A stretch of DNA of 64,000 nucleotides. Source: Amblyomma americanum (Eukaryota > Arthropoda > Arachnida > Ixodida > Ixodidae). Both the position numbers and the translations under genes were made by a program. Positions 22,101 to 33,001 of this stretch are shown here, one piece after another. The notes below the pieces were generated by a model, which was not told the origin of the DNA, made no database searches, and saw only the letters and a list, made by a program, of their open reading frames with translations. The stretch spans positions 187,547,806-187,611,805 of the forward strand of contig NC_135502.1 in NCBI RefSeq assembly GCF_052857255.1, read 5' to 3'. Within the stretch, counting starts at the first letter, position 1; each line of letters opens with the position of its first letter.

Positions 22101-22639
22101 ACGCACGCAAAAAGGTTACGGGATTTTGTTGTCGAAGCTGCACTTTGAGAGAAGTATACAGTCAGGCCGGAATGAAAAGCAAACAGCGCGTGCCAAGGAA
22201 GAAAAATATCTTACCTGTGTACTTGCACACAACAAACCTGATTCATGTTTAAGGGCAAAAGGTCTACCGAAGTATATATATTTATAAAATAGTTATAAAT
22301 TAATATCTGCTTGAAAAGTGGAATAGTGCGGTATATGCGTAATCGCATTTCTTTCCTGCATGACTTTACATAGCACTTTTCATGCTGTCCTTTAAAACGG
22401 CATCAAGGATGCCTCTTGAGCTTATTTTCTACTTCATATATTTTTTCTTGGACTGTTCTTCTAGGGAACCATTTTTATAACGTATAATCAATAAGAAGTT
22501 CCACTCATATTTAAAATACGTTTTACTTCGCGTTCGTATAGTGCTCCTCAGCTTTGCTTCTACATGTAAAACCTAACCACATTCCTTACATAATTTTCTT
22601 TATAAACGTATAGGTGATGACGCCGCAAGAATGACAATT
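19106..22639. other. No recognised gene (3.5 kb)
   Basis: No domain or RNA gene is supported on either strand. A G24 tract lies at 19857-19880. Short frames of 60-140 codons, for example at 19369-19764, 21118-21312 and 21962-22252, have no recognisable motifs. This is the longest stretch without an identifiable mobile element and could hold unique host DNA, introns or old repeats that cannot be read by eye. Confidence 0.5.
19857..19880 (+). repeat. Homopolymer G24 tract
   Basis: Twenty-four G residues in a row, following gcgcgc. The exact length is prone to sequencing error. Confidence 0.93.
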
Positions 22640-24417
22640 AGAGGGTTGGTTGTAGGACTTGCCAGGCGCACTTGCGCAAGATACTTTATGAAAATTTCTC
22701 TTGCACCGCCTTCAACGGAGCTTGGGTTGGTTAGAAAACTCAACAAATTCGCGCTCTCTAAGCTTATTTTGTGGCATGATATAAAACCTAACAACTTTAT
22801 GAAATGGGTATTTTCATCTGTTTCTTCATCTGGCGTATTCTCCATGCTACTCAACCTCAAAACTAAAGCGTCCGCTGGACCTGACGGGATACCAAATATT
22901 TTTTTGCGCCGTTATGCAGAAGCCATCACAGAGTTCCTGGTTGTTATTTTCCGCAAATCATTTGAAACAGGAAACATTCCTTCCGACTGGAGGAAAGCGC
23001 GGATTGTGCCCGTGCTGAAAAAGGGTGATCCTGCCTTGATTGCTAATTATCCTCCCATATCAATAACTTCCACATGTTGCAAACTTGCTGAGCATATCAT
23101 AGCTAACTACATAACTACATTTCTAAACGATAACAAGGTACTTACCCCCCATCAGCACGGGTTTCGAAAAGGCTTTTCCACTGTCACTCAGCTAACTTCT
23201 GTCATTCATACTTTTGCAAGTGTACTAAATAGCGCTGGTCAAATGGATGTTATTTTTTTAGACTTCAGCAAAGCCTTTGATGTTATTTCTCATGCCAAAC
23301 TAATTTACAAACTTCAAACTAATTTACAAACTTGAACTTATTGGTCTTCCTAATTTCATAATTCGTTGGATTTCCTCATACCTTTCTCACCGCACACAAT
23401 TTGTTTGTATTGATGATTGCTATTCAAACCACCTGCCGGTCACTTCAGGCGTCCCACACGGAAGCGTCCTCGGACCTCTCCTCTTTTTGATATATATCAA
23501 TGACATTACTAACGTTATAACTACCCCTGTTCAAATTAGATTATTTGCAGATGACTGCGTTTTATTTCACCAAATTACTTGCCAAGATGATCAAGTTTTA
23601 CTAAACTCCAATCTTCATAACATACATACATGGTGTAATAAATGGGACATGAAGCTAAATTTAGAGAAAACAGTATACATGACGATAACTAACAAAAAGG
23701 CTTCCTTCTCATTTCCTTACAATATTTCATCTCACCTTCTGACCGAAGTCAGCGAGTACAAGTATCTAGGAGTTACAATAACGAAAAACCTTAGCTGGAA
23801 TAAACATGTATCAAACGTATGCTCCTCAGCCTTTCGTAAACTCGGCTTTCTTAGACATAAACTAAAACTTGCCCCACCTGAACTTAAAAAATTAACCTAC
23901 TTTTCAGTAATAAGGCCATCACTAGAATATGCGTGCACCGTCTGGGATCCCTACACTAAACGTAACATCGAGGCCCTTGAAATGATTCAACGCAAAGCCG
24001 TCCGTTTTATTTTTTCAAAGTATCGTGTAACTGACTCACCAACGACCCTCATGCAAACTCACGGTATTGAAACATTACAGCTGCGCCGGAAAATTCAAAG
24101 ACTGAAACTACTTTTCTTACTAAAAAACCATAAACTGTCTATGAATGCAGACCCCTTCCTTAAACCTAACAATACGCGCCAAACACGAAATCATCATACA
24201 CAATCATTAACCCCTTACAGTTCTAGGATTAACGCCTTTAAATACTCATTTTTTCCACGCACCATTGAGGAGTGGAACAGGTGTTCGCCAGATCTCTTAA
24301 CCAGAGCTGATTCTTTGACTCAATGTTTTCTTCACAGCATTTCATTTGAGAGCCGTTTTTTTCGTTCACTTTTTTGTATTTTGCATCTGAGCCTTGTATT
24401 TGTTGCTATATTTTGTG
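22640..24417 (+). pseudogene. CR1-like LINE reverse transcriptase, 5' truncated and frameshifted
   Basis: The first frame (to 23335) has TKASAGPDGIPNIFLRR, NIPSDWRKARIVPVLKKG, ISITSTCCKLAEHII, QHGFRKGFSTVTQL and motif A (DVIFLDFSKAFDVISH). The second frame (23487-24518) has LLFLIYINDI, the catalytic IRLFADDCVLF, WDMKLNLEKT, YKYLGVTITKNLSWNKH, and the thumb/C-terminus through SITFESRFF-like residues. The bridge between frames, including SGVPHGSVLGPLL, lies in 23340-23486. A 19-bp tandem duplication at 23296-23333 causes the frameshift. No RNase H, as expected for the CR1 group. The 3' UTR is split at 24418 by a reverse-oriented LINE, and its tail is at 28191-28283. Confidence 0.82.
23296..23333 (+). 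repeat. 19-bp tandem duplication that breaks the CR1 frame
   Basis: The unit caaactaatttacaaactt occurs twice in direct succession (23296-23314 and 23315-23333). With one copy, the RT would read through motif A into the next helix. With two, the frame shifts by one base and meets a stop at 23333-23335. Confidence 0.95.
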
Positions 24418-24418
24418 T

Positions 24419-24457
<39 letters not shown>

Positions 24458-24459
24458 TT
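24418..24459. repeat. (TTTA)n tail of the minus-strand CR1-like LINE
   Basis: About ten TTTA units. On the minus strand this is the AAATA/AATA-type 3' tail that ends the LINE extending to 28190. It marks the left junction of that insertion. Confidence 0.85.
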
Positions 24460-24813
24460 CAAAATACCTTACAGGGCCCAGAAGGGCATTGAGTAAGGGG
24501 GGCAAAACAATAGATTAAGCAAATAGGAAGAATAAATTAAAAACAACGCGTGATACAAGGCAAAAATTAAACACAATTATAAATATACAGGGCAAAACGT
24601 AACTAAAAGACATACATCACCGCGAGCAACAAAAATTAAATTAGTAGCAAGAATGCATCGCAAGTGCCCAATAGGCATCAAAAGGAAAAAGCAGTAGTCA
24701 TAAAAAACATACAGATGGCTGAAATTGCACAAGAAACCAAAACTTTGTAAAATACCAACGAGAAAAAAAGGGGACCAAGGACACAGAACAACCTGAAACA
24801 AGACACAATGTCG
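24460..24813 (-). other. 3' UTR of the minus-strand CR1-like LINE
   Basis: Non-coding sequence between the ORF2 stop at 24814-24816 and the tetranucleotide tail. It includes a stretch ctttacaaggtattttg-like at the very end that resembles the LINE termini near 11100 and 54420. No separate gene. Confidence 0.6.
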
Positions 24814-27636
24814 TTAAAGAAAATGTTTGTGCAGTTGGTCTTGAAATGATTGGTGGTTGCCGATAGATGCGATACAGTTGGGAAGATCATTCCAAAGAAT
24901 AATGGCACGTGGAAGTGCAGATGAATTGAATGCTAAGGTTCTTCCGTAAATGCGTGTAAGGCTATACTGATTATGTAGGCGGCGTGAAATGCGTGAAGGC
25001 TCTTCGAGGGGCAAGGGAGATGGCCTGGTGCTATGACGATATTTATGAAGTAAGCATAAAAGAGCGATGGAGCGACGAATATGTAATGGTTCGAGGGAGA
25101 TATCAAGTTTAATCTTAGTGATACTGGACTGGGGGTGGTACTTTTGTGTGATGAAACGAGCGGCTCTATTTTGTACGGATTCAAGCATGTTGATCAGGTA
25201 ATTTTGATAAGGGGACCACATAGGTGAAGCAAATTCTAGTTGAGGACGCACGATTGTTAAGTAAGCGACTTTTCTCACGTTATTAGGGGCGTTTCGCAAG
25301 TTCCGGCGCAGGTACCCAAGTGATCTTGAAGCTTTGGCACAGATGGATTGAATGTGTGTGGCCCATGAAAGATTATCTGTGAGGTGAATACCTAAATACT
25401 TATAAGATGATGCCCGAGACACTGCGGTACCTTCAATGGAGTACGAGAAATTAGAATTAGTACGCTTGCGGGTGAAAGAGATGACCTTGCATTTAGATGA
25501 GTTGAGCATCATTTGCCATTTACTGCACCAATTTGAAATTAAGTTCAGGTCAGTTTGGAGGGCAAGGTGATCATGCATAGAATTAATGGGCCGGTAAATG
25601 ATGCAGTCGTCAGCAAAGAGGCGTATAGAAGAAGATATGTCTGTTGGCAAGTCGTTAATGTATATTAGAAACAATAAGGGGCCAAGAACACTACCTTGGG
25701 GTACGCCAGACTCTACATCACTGAGTGGGGAGGTGAAATTGTTAACTGTAGTGAACTGCTGGCGAAATGAAAGAAAGTTACGTAGCCATGACAGTGTTAA
25801 AGAATCTAGGCACAGAGCAGACAATTTTGAGAACAAGCGGGAATGTGCAACACGGTCGAAGGCTTTAGCAAGATCTAAAAAGATACAGTCAGTTTGAAGG
25901 TTAGCATCCATGTTGAAATGCAAGTCAGTCGTAAATTCTAGCAGTTGGGTGTCACAAGAAAAACCGTTTCGGAAGCCGTGCTGATTAGGAAAAAAGAAAG
26001 AGTTAAGTTCCAGATGGCAGTAAATGTGAGAAGCGATAACATGCTCGAGTAATTTACAGCAAATGCAGGTTAGCGAAATGGGGCGGTAGTTTTCCGGTGA
26101 ATTTCTGTTTCCACTTTTGAACACTGGAACGATCTTAGAAATTTTCCAATCTGTAGGAAGTAAACCGGATGATAATGATTGCTGATAGATGAGGCATAGA
26201 ATTTCACTGGAGATCGATACGGTGTTTTTCAGTATTTTAGAATTTATGTTGTCAACACCTGCTGATGAGGAAACCTTAAGATTAGAAATGAGACGAGCGA
26301 TACCTTCAGCGGAAATGGTAATAGGGGCCATAAATTGGTAATCATGATCAGGAACAATGGGTATGTTGGAATGATCTTCCCGAGTGAACACTGACGCAAA
26401 GTATCTGTTAAATGCTTGGGGACATTCACTCTCCGAAAGCTGCACGTGATCGTCGTTGCATAACGGAAATTGGTTGTTAGTACTGTCAGGAGATATCACG
26501 CGCCAGAACTTTTTGGGATTAGATTTTAGGAGGGCGGGTAGGTCATGGGAAAAATATTTTTTCTTTGATGCCCGGAGGGCCGAGCAGTAAGATTTCAGAC
26601 AATCGTTGTATTTTTGCCAAGCACCCGATGTAGATACCAACCGAGCCTTTCTGTACAAACGCTTTTTTTTGTTTCGATGACGACGGAGAGATCTAGTGAA
26701 CCATGGATTAGATTTGTCGTTTGAAATTGAAACCAAGGGAACATATTTGTAAACTAGATTGGACATCATGATCTTATAAAGTACCCAGTTCTGATCGACG
26801 GACCTGTCCGCAAATGAGGGCAAGAACGTTTGAATAAAGAAATCGTTAAGTGCAATATTCATATCTCTATAATTAGCTCTATTGTAATCGCGAATTTTCG
26901 TGGATGTAAGACCTTGAAATGCTAATGGGACATTAAGTTGTAGATGAATGAGCTTATGGTCACTAAAACCGTCAAGGAGCAAGACTTCGTTAATCGTTTC
27001 GGGCGCATTGCAGAAAGCTAAATCTAAAATGTTTGAACTGCGAGTAGGTTGGTTAATAACCTGAAAGAAATTAAAATCTAACATAATGTTGATAAGTTCT
27101 GTTGAGGCGCGGCAAGATGACGACAAATGTGACCAATCAATCTGTGGAAAATTGAAGTCACCAACCAGGTAAATGAGTTCAGTTGGGCATATTTGCATAG
27201 CTGAAGTAATACTGCTATGGAGTTTAGAAACGAATGAGTGATCTGAATCAGGCGGACGGTAGCAAACACCAACCAGTACCTTCACCGATGCCAAAATACA
27301 AGCAGCCCAGACTATTTCAAGTGAAGACCCGGTGTTAATGAGGAATGAATTTAATCCTTTTTTGGTGGCGATAAGGACACCACCACCTTTTCTACCGGAG
27401 CGATCACAGCGATATACGTTGTAGTTATCTTTACTGGGAAAAATTTCGCTATCCGCTACGTCAGGGTGCAACCAAGTTTCCACTAGTGCCACAATATCAT
27501 CGTCAGAATCATCCAGAAAAGAACACACCTCTTCACGCTTAGGCAGTAGGCTTCGGATGTTAGTAAATGATAAAGATAACTGTGGACTGGAGCCGCAAGA
27601 CCTAGGCAGAGCCTTAGTGGGATGGCTGTTGCTGAG
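24814..27636 (-). CDS. CR1-like LINE ORF2: APE endonuclease and reverse transcriptase, uninterrupted
   Basis: A single open frame of 940 codons runs from just after a TAG at 27637-27639 to a stop at 24814. The endonuclease comes first: FTNIRSLLPKREE, ALVETWLHPDV, YRCDRSGRKGGGVLI, YLVGDFNFPQIDW, and FSDHKLIHLQ as the closing SDH motif. The RT follows: SSAGVDNINSKILKN, LLPTDWKISKIVPVFKSG, ENYRPISLTCICCKLLEHVI, NQHGFRNGFSCDTQLLEF, CIFLDLAKAFDRVAHS, SGVPQGSVLGPLLFLIYIND, and catalytic SIRLFADDCIIY. The thumb then has YKYLGIHLTDNLSWATH. No RNase H, as in the CR1 group. The first Met in frame lies deep in the endonuclease, so translation probably depends on the upstream ORF1. The frame looks capable of coding for an active enzyme. 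Confidence 0.88.
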   Translation of the reverse strand, partial: LSNSHPTKALPRSCGSSPQLSLSFTNIRSLLPKREEVCSFLDDSDDDIVALVETWLHPDVADSEIFPSKDNYNVYRCDRSGRKGGGVLIATKKGLNSFLINTGSSLEIVWAACILASVKVLVGVCYRPPDSDHSFVSKLHSSITSAMQICPTELIYLVGDFNFPQIDWSHLSSSCRASTELINIMLDFNFFQVINQPTRSSNILDLAFCNAPETINEVLLLDGFSDHKLIHLQLNVPLAFQGLTSTKIRDYNRANYRDMNIALNDFFIQTFLPSFADRSVDQNWVLYKIMMSNLVYKYVPLVSISNDKSNPWFTRSLRRHRNKKKRLYRKARLVSTSGAWQKYNDCLKSYCSALRASKKKYFSHDLPALLKSNPKKFWRVISPDSTNNQFPLCNDDHVQLSESECPQAFNRYFASVFTREDHSNIPIVPDHDYQFMAPITISAEGIARLISNLKVSSSAGVDNINSKILKNTVSISSEILCLIYQQSLSSGLLPTDWKISKIVPVFKSGNRNSPENYRPISLTCICCKLLEHVIASHIYCHLELNSFFFPNQHGFRNGFSCDTQLLEFTTDLHFNMDANLQTDCIFLDLAKAFDRVAHSRLFSKLSALCLDSLTLSWLRNFLSFRQQFTTVNNFTSPLSDVESGVPQGSVLGPLLFLIYINDLPTDISSSIRLFADDCIIYRPINSMHDHLALQTDLNLISNWCSKWQMMLNSSKCKVISFTRKRTNSNFSYSIEGTAVSRASSYKYLGIHLTDNLSWATHIQSICAKASRSLGYLRRNLRNAPNNVRKVAYLTIVRPQLEFASPMWSPYQNYLINMLESVQNRAARFITQKYHPQSSITKIKLDISLEPLHIRRSIALLCLLHKYRHSTRPSPLPLEEPSRISRRLHNQYSLTRIYGRTLAFNSSALPRAIILWNDLPNCIASIGNHQSFQDQLHKHFL

Positions 27637-28190
27637 CTATCTGGTTGATAGAATGACAGAATTGGTCGCGCTATCATATACGTAGGTATTTTTGCCAATG
27701 TGCAGCTTATCAACGACCAGTTTGCCCTTCTTATCCTGGAGCTTGGCGAACTCAAGTAGCTTTTGCCGTGCCTGCCTGGTTGGCAAAGAAAAATCCTCTC
27801 GAATTGAATGATTCGAGCCTTTTAGCTTATACGCTGACGAAAGAATCCGCTGTTTGTCCTTAAAAAAAGTTAGTTTCGTGATAATGGGCCTATGCTTGTC
27901 GACAGCGAACCTTCCCAACCGATGTACACTCTCAAACTGGGAGTTTGTGACAGTAACTCCCAGTTTTTCGTGGCAGAAGGAAATTATTTTCTGTTCCGAA
28001 TCGTCCCAGCTTTCGTTCTCATCGTCTGTGAGCCCAAAGAACAACAAATTGGACCGCCGAAGCCTGTTTTCAGCATCAATACACCTCTCTGTAACTTGGG
28101 CCAGTTTTTCACTAATGTTATGCAGACCGGGATCGAGAGTGCTGGCGTCAGGTTGGCTATTTAACATTTCTTCAATTTTGCTAAACCTGT
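27637..28190 (-). CDS. CR1-like LINE ORF1, 5' truncated
   Basis: The 176-codon frame from Met 28167 (open a little further upstream) ends at TAG 27637-27639, in the same frame as ORF2. It has a coiled-coil-like start, then RRSNLLFFGLTDDENESWDD, ISFCHEKLGVT, HRLGRFAVDKHRPIITKLTFFKDKQRIL, and a basic C-terminal region. This is the RRM-plus-C-terminal arrangement of L1-type ORF1 RNA-binding proteins. Part of the N-terminus is missing because the element is 5' truncated at about 28190, where the plus-strand CR1-like LINE resumes. Confidence 0.75.
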
Positions 28191-28283
28191 TCTTTTTGCA
28201 TATATTATGTACTCGCCTCTCCTGCTTGGGCCTACTGTAGGCCTGCAGTATGTTCTAAATAAATAAAAATAAATAAATAATGG
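28191..28283 (+). mobile_element. 3' tail of the plus-strand CR1-like LINE
   Basis: The sequence cctctcctgcttgggccta ... ctaaataaataaaaataaat is a CR1-type 3' end with an AAATA tail. It continues the plus-strand LINE broken at 24417, so the minus-strand LINE in between is a nested insertion. No clear target duplication was seen, which is usual for CR1. Confidence 0.65.
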
Positions 28284-31200
28284 ACCTCCTAAACGATGTT
28301 TAAATGAGGTGACCTTCTTTTGCACTTCTGCCATTAGCTACGCAGTCAATATGTAGGAAGATGTCATGAAACTACAGAGATTCAACAAAAACAAAATGTT
28401 AACTTATTTCATAGAACGTTCAGGCTCATGCTATGATTGTAAAGGCGACTACAGTGAATAAGCGTAGATAGGCCACTTTTTAAGTGCATAGAAACCCGCT
28501 TGTTACTTAGTATATACGCGCGAAAAGCGTTGCTGTGAAGGCGTAGTCGTTTCAGGCAACATGGCACACAATGACAGGCGAATTCCCGGTCTTAAGTAGT
28601 GCATAAGCACGTGATATGTGCAGTTTTGCACAAAATGGCGAGAGTAGCCAACGAGTTAATGAAGGAATGTCTTATTTTTCGCTTTCTACTTGTACTATAA
28701 ATGACATTCTGATTTTCTAAAAAGCTAGCTATCTTTTGTTATGTTCTCCCAGCGCAGTGTTCTTGTTTGCATATAGCCGCGAGATTAAATTTATATTTAT
28801 AATTACCTATTTAATAGTAATCATCAGTATTTTACAAGCAGCCCCCGAGCACATAAATGCGGTACAACAAGAATTTCCTCCTTTCAGCTTCCTTTGAAAT
28901 GTTTTTTGACGGTCTACACAGCAGGAGAACGCTGGATCGAGTAAGTGAAAAACCTTTATTTCGCGTTTAGCGTTCGGGAAATCGCAGCCACGCATGACAA
29001 GCGTGAACGCTGAAAGCGCACCACGCCTAAAACAAGCGTGCAAAAAATTGCCTCCACTCCCGCTTGACTAGCGTTTCTCCTTCTGTGAGTCATGCTCGAG
29101 AAGCGTGATTTCTCAATCGACACCCAAGCTTACTAAGCGTGAAACCACATCACGCTTAGAATAAGCGTGCAAAAAACATCGACACTCATGCTTGCTAGGC
29201 GTGAAAATTTTTAGAGTGTATGGTAACGCAAAGACTTCCTGCAAGACAACCTCGCTGCGGAAGTATGTTTGGCAATGTTAAAAAAATTTTAGTGCCTGAA
29301 GGACACTAAATCGCGGCTATATGCAGGCCCGACAGCGGAGCTGCCGCAGCGCCGCAGTGCCCTAAGAAACGCCCCAACGCGGCGCACCTGTCGGCGGAAA
29401 ATTAAACACCCTACGGAAAATGGCCGCGCCGCGGAGTACGGCTCTGGATTCTGATCTCTACGCAGCACCTGAATTTTACTTTGCAGGTGGATCAGAACCT
29501 AACGAAAACAGCAAACACCACACCAAAGGCCACTCTGATTATTAAGAACAATGCGTGCACCTGAATGCAAATTTTAAAACAAGCAGAATAACTTAAAATA
29601 TTTAGCTCTACAGAGCAAAACAAGCTGCGTTGGAAGCTTGAAGAAAATGTCCACGTACGCGTTTCTGAAGCACTCCAAAAGCCTAGATGACAAAAAAAGA
29701 TCATTTTGCATACATTACCAGTGAAGCGAGACCTCGACTCGTACATCATAAATGTCCCTTCATCAAGCAGAATAAAGCTCGCTGCCCACTCGGGAAAGTT
29801 GCAAACCGAGAGATCGCATTTGGATGCCTTAATTAAAAGTAAGTGTACGACTTCAGTGTCCAGTGATATTCCGCGTTCTCTGGAGTGAAGTGCCTCGGCG
29901 AAAGCGGGAAGCACACCACAAGGTTCACCATGTAAAAAAGCTGCTTCGCGTCATGCATCTCGTCGTCCTGCTGTTTGCACTTCGCAATTGAGACTGTAAA
30001 CATCGTGCTTTCTCGATTTTATGCAACGTAGCCGCCCGCTGTAGCCGCGCTGTCTCTGCCACCGGGTAATTCTGTCTGGCGAATATGTTGAAAATGTGCT
30101 GTACTACTCGATCTCCGCGGGCATCAACAGAAATGTTTCTATAGCCACAATCGACGCGAACACCTTTGAAGTATTCGCATACGCAAGTTGGCTTTGAAGG
30201 GGGCATCGCTTGGCGCAATAGGTGGTGTCCAAAATACGGCGGACATTGAGTCACGCGAATCTCTGTCACATGAATTTGGGCTTCCGGGTCGTTCCAGCGG
30301 TTTCGTTTGTGTAGGCATTGCTTGGAGACGTGCGGTTTCGACCTTTCTTTCCTTAATACCAACGCTCACATCGCTGAAAAAAAAAGGGTGTTGCGTGCTG
30401 CCTCAAACTGCAGCAACTTCAAAGCAACGGAATGCAACATGTTCCGAGTGCCGTCAAGTAGTGAAGGCGAAAACAGTACGCCGTTGCAATCCGGTGGCAG
30501 ACTGCCTGCCACGAGCTCCACAGACATCTCTTGGCTTTGCTTCAAGCATTTTGTTGGCGGTAAACGTTTGAGAGCGTTGTGCAGGTTTGGGGATTTGGTT
30601 AAGTTGGCTGTTTTCTCTCCTTGAGGAGCACCAGTTTCTCGCAAGACGGAGGTAGCACAGCTCGGTCGTAGGTGTGCAGATATGTGCTGTTCGGCCTCCG
30701 TCACTACAGCTCGAATTCACTACAGCAAGCTGCTCGAATTCAGAGCTAACACTTTAGGCCTAGAGTCACTAATGACTCCATTTAGGCCTATGCGATCGCA
30801 ACCAACAGCTGCCGAAATGGCGACACCGGCCACGGCCGGTCCCGTTGCCTGGCATTGTTGGTCGCTGTATATGTTTACAAGCACTTTTAGGATTTATAAA
30901 ATGTTTTATGAAAACATATTTCCCAACTTCATGCCCAAAGTAAAACACATGTTTTCACCAGCAGACCAGTCGATCGACATGAGCACAAAGCAGGTGTGGA
31001 GAAATTATAAGCGAGCTGTTAAGTTAAAGCTACCCGTTCTTGTGAACCCGCATGTTGCAGTTATGTTTCTCCATTTCCTGCGTCCGGAGAGGGAGGGTGA
31101 CAGACAAGCTGGTCACATTACAAAGTGATAAAAATTATTCATCACCATTTTTTTCATACTCTGAGGCAGCAAGTTATGAGAAGCTTCACTTTAGGATAAC

Positions 31201-31419
31201 CAAACTTAAAAAAATGAAGAAGTCAACGTAGTCCAGTTGTTTTTCACCTTTCATTGTACAGCACGCAGAATTAACATCTGAGACAAATGTTATAATACTG
31301 AGCGGTCGATGTGCAGCAAAGCATCATTTGAAAACTGTCTAGGTACGTGCAGAACATGCATGTGAAGTATATAAATGTCTGCGTCTCTGTAAATTAGCTT
31401 AGATTGTGGGACACAACCT
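28284..31419. other. No recognised gene (3.1 kb)
   Basis: No domain-bearing frame found. Minus-strand frames at 29492-29914 and 29925-30362 and plus-strand frames at 30188-30624 and 30682-31128 have no known motifs and a composition compatible with chance. A cluster of (A)AGCGTG words lies at 28990-29221. Confidence 0.45.
29022..29221. repeat. Diverged direct repeat of about 128 bp rich in AAGCGTG
   Basis: Two related units start at cacgcctaaaacaagcgtgc (29022) and cacgcttagaataagcgtgc (29150); the second unit is shorter. The block ends ttttagagtgta, which could be a transposon terminus. A related but weaker cluster occurs near 13500-13690. Likely a non-autonomous DNA element; class unknown. 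Confidence 0.45.
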
Positions 31420-32060
31420 CCCCCCCCCCCCCCTTCCCGTACTCCCACACCGCGGATGCAGTGTTTCCGCTCGCTAGCCGCCGAAGGGTTCGTGCTCGAG
31501 AGAACAAAGGACAAGGACGGCAAATCGTTAACACTCATATGCTATTTATTACACTTGCAATTAATACACAGAGCGGGTCAGCTAGCTACAAAACATCAAC
31601 GAGGCATTCCTTGGAAATAGAAGGCTACGTAAGAAGGACTTCCGACTTACTGGCTGGGGCAGGGGCGCGACTTCGGAATTATCGGCGGCGAACATTTGGA
31701 TGCGCCGACAATGGCGGCCAGGTTTTCCCGTGCACGCCGCATTCTTGGGGCAAAGCCATCCTCGAGCATTTGCTGGTGAAGGTGACGAGAGCGCGCGTTT
31801 GCTGCGCTCGCTTCGCTGCCTGGAACCAGAAGTCCAGCGGCAAGGCACGACGGATCTCCGTGCGCCTGCCGCGGAAGGTGACGAGAGCGTGCGGCTGCAA
31901 CCGCTCTTGACGTTGGCCGGATCCCGAAGAGACCCTTTCCGGTTCCGCAGAATTCCGCCTAACCTACGAGGTGCCGCTCCCGTCGCTGTTTCCGCTTCCC
32001 CCATGAGGGAGACTTCCCTTGTCTCCCAGCCGGTGCTGTCCTGACGCAAGATGGCGAAGA
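31420..32060 (-). repeat. Possible solo LTR or other repeat body
   Basis: Starts at a C14 tract (31420-31433) and ends near tgtcctgacgcaag. On the minus strand it would begin TGCGTCAGGACAGC, and it contains a tgtaataaatagc-like poly(A) region near its other end. A 15-bp word, gaaggtgacgagagc, occurs twice (near 31777 and 31875). The LTR interpretation is inference from layout. No target duplication and no partner LTR in the window. The long minus-strand frame over it (31582-32115) has no motif. Confidence 0.3.
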
Positions 32061-33001
32061 TGGGCCACGTCGAAATGGAAGGGGGGAAACAGGTTCTCCA
32101 CAAGATGTGATGCATTGATTGATTGCAAATAGGAATATTGCACTAAATGGTTGACTTATTGATTGAGAGGCACGTTGGAGATTTCAAGAAGTGCGAAATG
32201 CTGCAATTACAGAAGAGGCCGGTCTGTTGGTCGTTGGGTCAATTATCCGTAAGGATAAAGAGTAATAAACATGCTAAAAAATTGCGAGTTTTAAAAGGCC
32301 AGGAACACACTGTGTTCACAGACATTCCAGATTGTTTGGTATCACCAGTGTCTTAGGGACGGTTTACCAAAGTCAGTCAACATGCAAGCTATGCCGCAGC
32401 GTTCACGCCAAAACTAAAACTGGATCGGAATGCCTTCCGTTCAACATCGCACAAGACTTAGTCAAAGGTACTTGTAGAAAATGCTGAAACAACTCGGATC
32501 AAAGCTTGTTTTTGTGCTAGAAAAACCTCTACCATGCTATTTATTATCATTTGCTATTTGTCACTCAGATCTCCTGTATTAAACTCATTTATTACATGCT
32601 GTGCTGTATAAAATGTGCCTGCAAAAGTTTTTTTCAAGACAAAGGTTATATCAGATGTCATTACCTGCATGACAATTTTCCAGTTCCAATCAACAGCTAA
32701 TGAAGTTTCTTATTTTGCAATCCAAAAGTAAAGCTGCCTATGTGAAGAGTTAGTTCTGCTTTTGGCTGCGGTCTGCTTTCTGTTTTGTCATTGTGCCTGA
32801 CTTTGTTTATGTTGTGGTGTCTGTAGCAAAGCTGTGGAGCAGGCTTTGATGCTTTGCTTTCGCTTGAGATTTTCATCAAAAAAAAAACATGGCAGGATAA
32901 TCTTCTGCCCAGCTGTTTGTGTTATTACTTATCTACCTTACCTTGAACACTCTGCGTACAATGCATAAGTTTAATATTTCCACATTTCTGTACATATGCA
33001 T
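32061..33001. other. No recognised gene
   Basis: AT-rich sequence without a supported feature, ending with the GCAT target site (32998-33001) of the gypsy element. Confidence 0.5.

Noticed and set aside
24577..24908. Minus-strand frames of 74-76 codons rich in Phe
   Set aside because: They lie in or at the edge of the LINE 3' UTR and are shadows of the real ORF2 frame.
29492..29914. Minus-strand 140-codon frame, possibly a membrane protein
   Set aside because: It has hydrophobic stretches but no recognisable family, and its composition fits a chance frame. No splice or promoter evidence.
31582..32115. Minus-strand 177-codon frame
   Set aside because: G/C-rich low-motif frame over a probable repeat; overlapping frames on both strands are similarly open.
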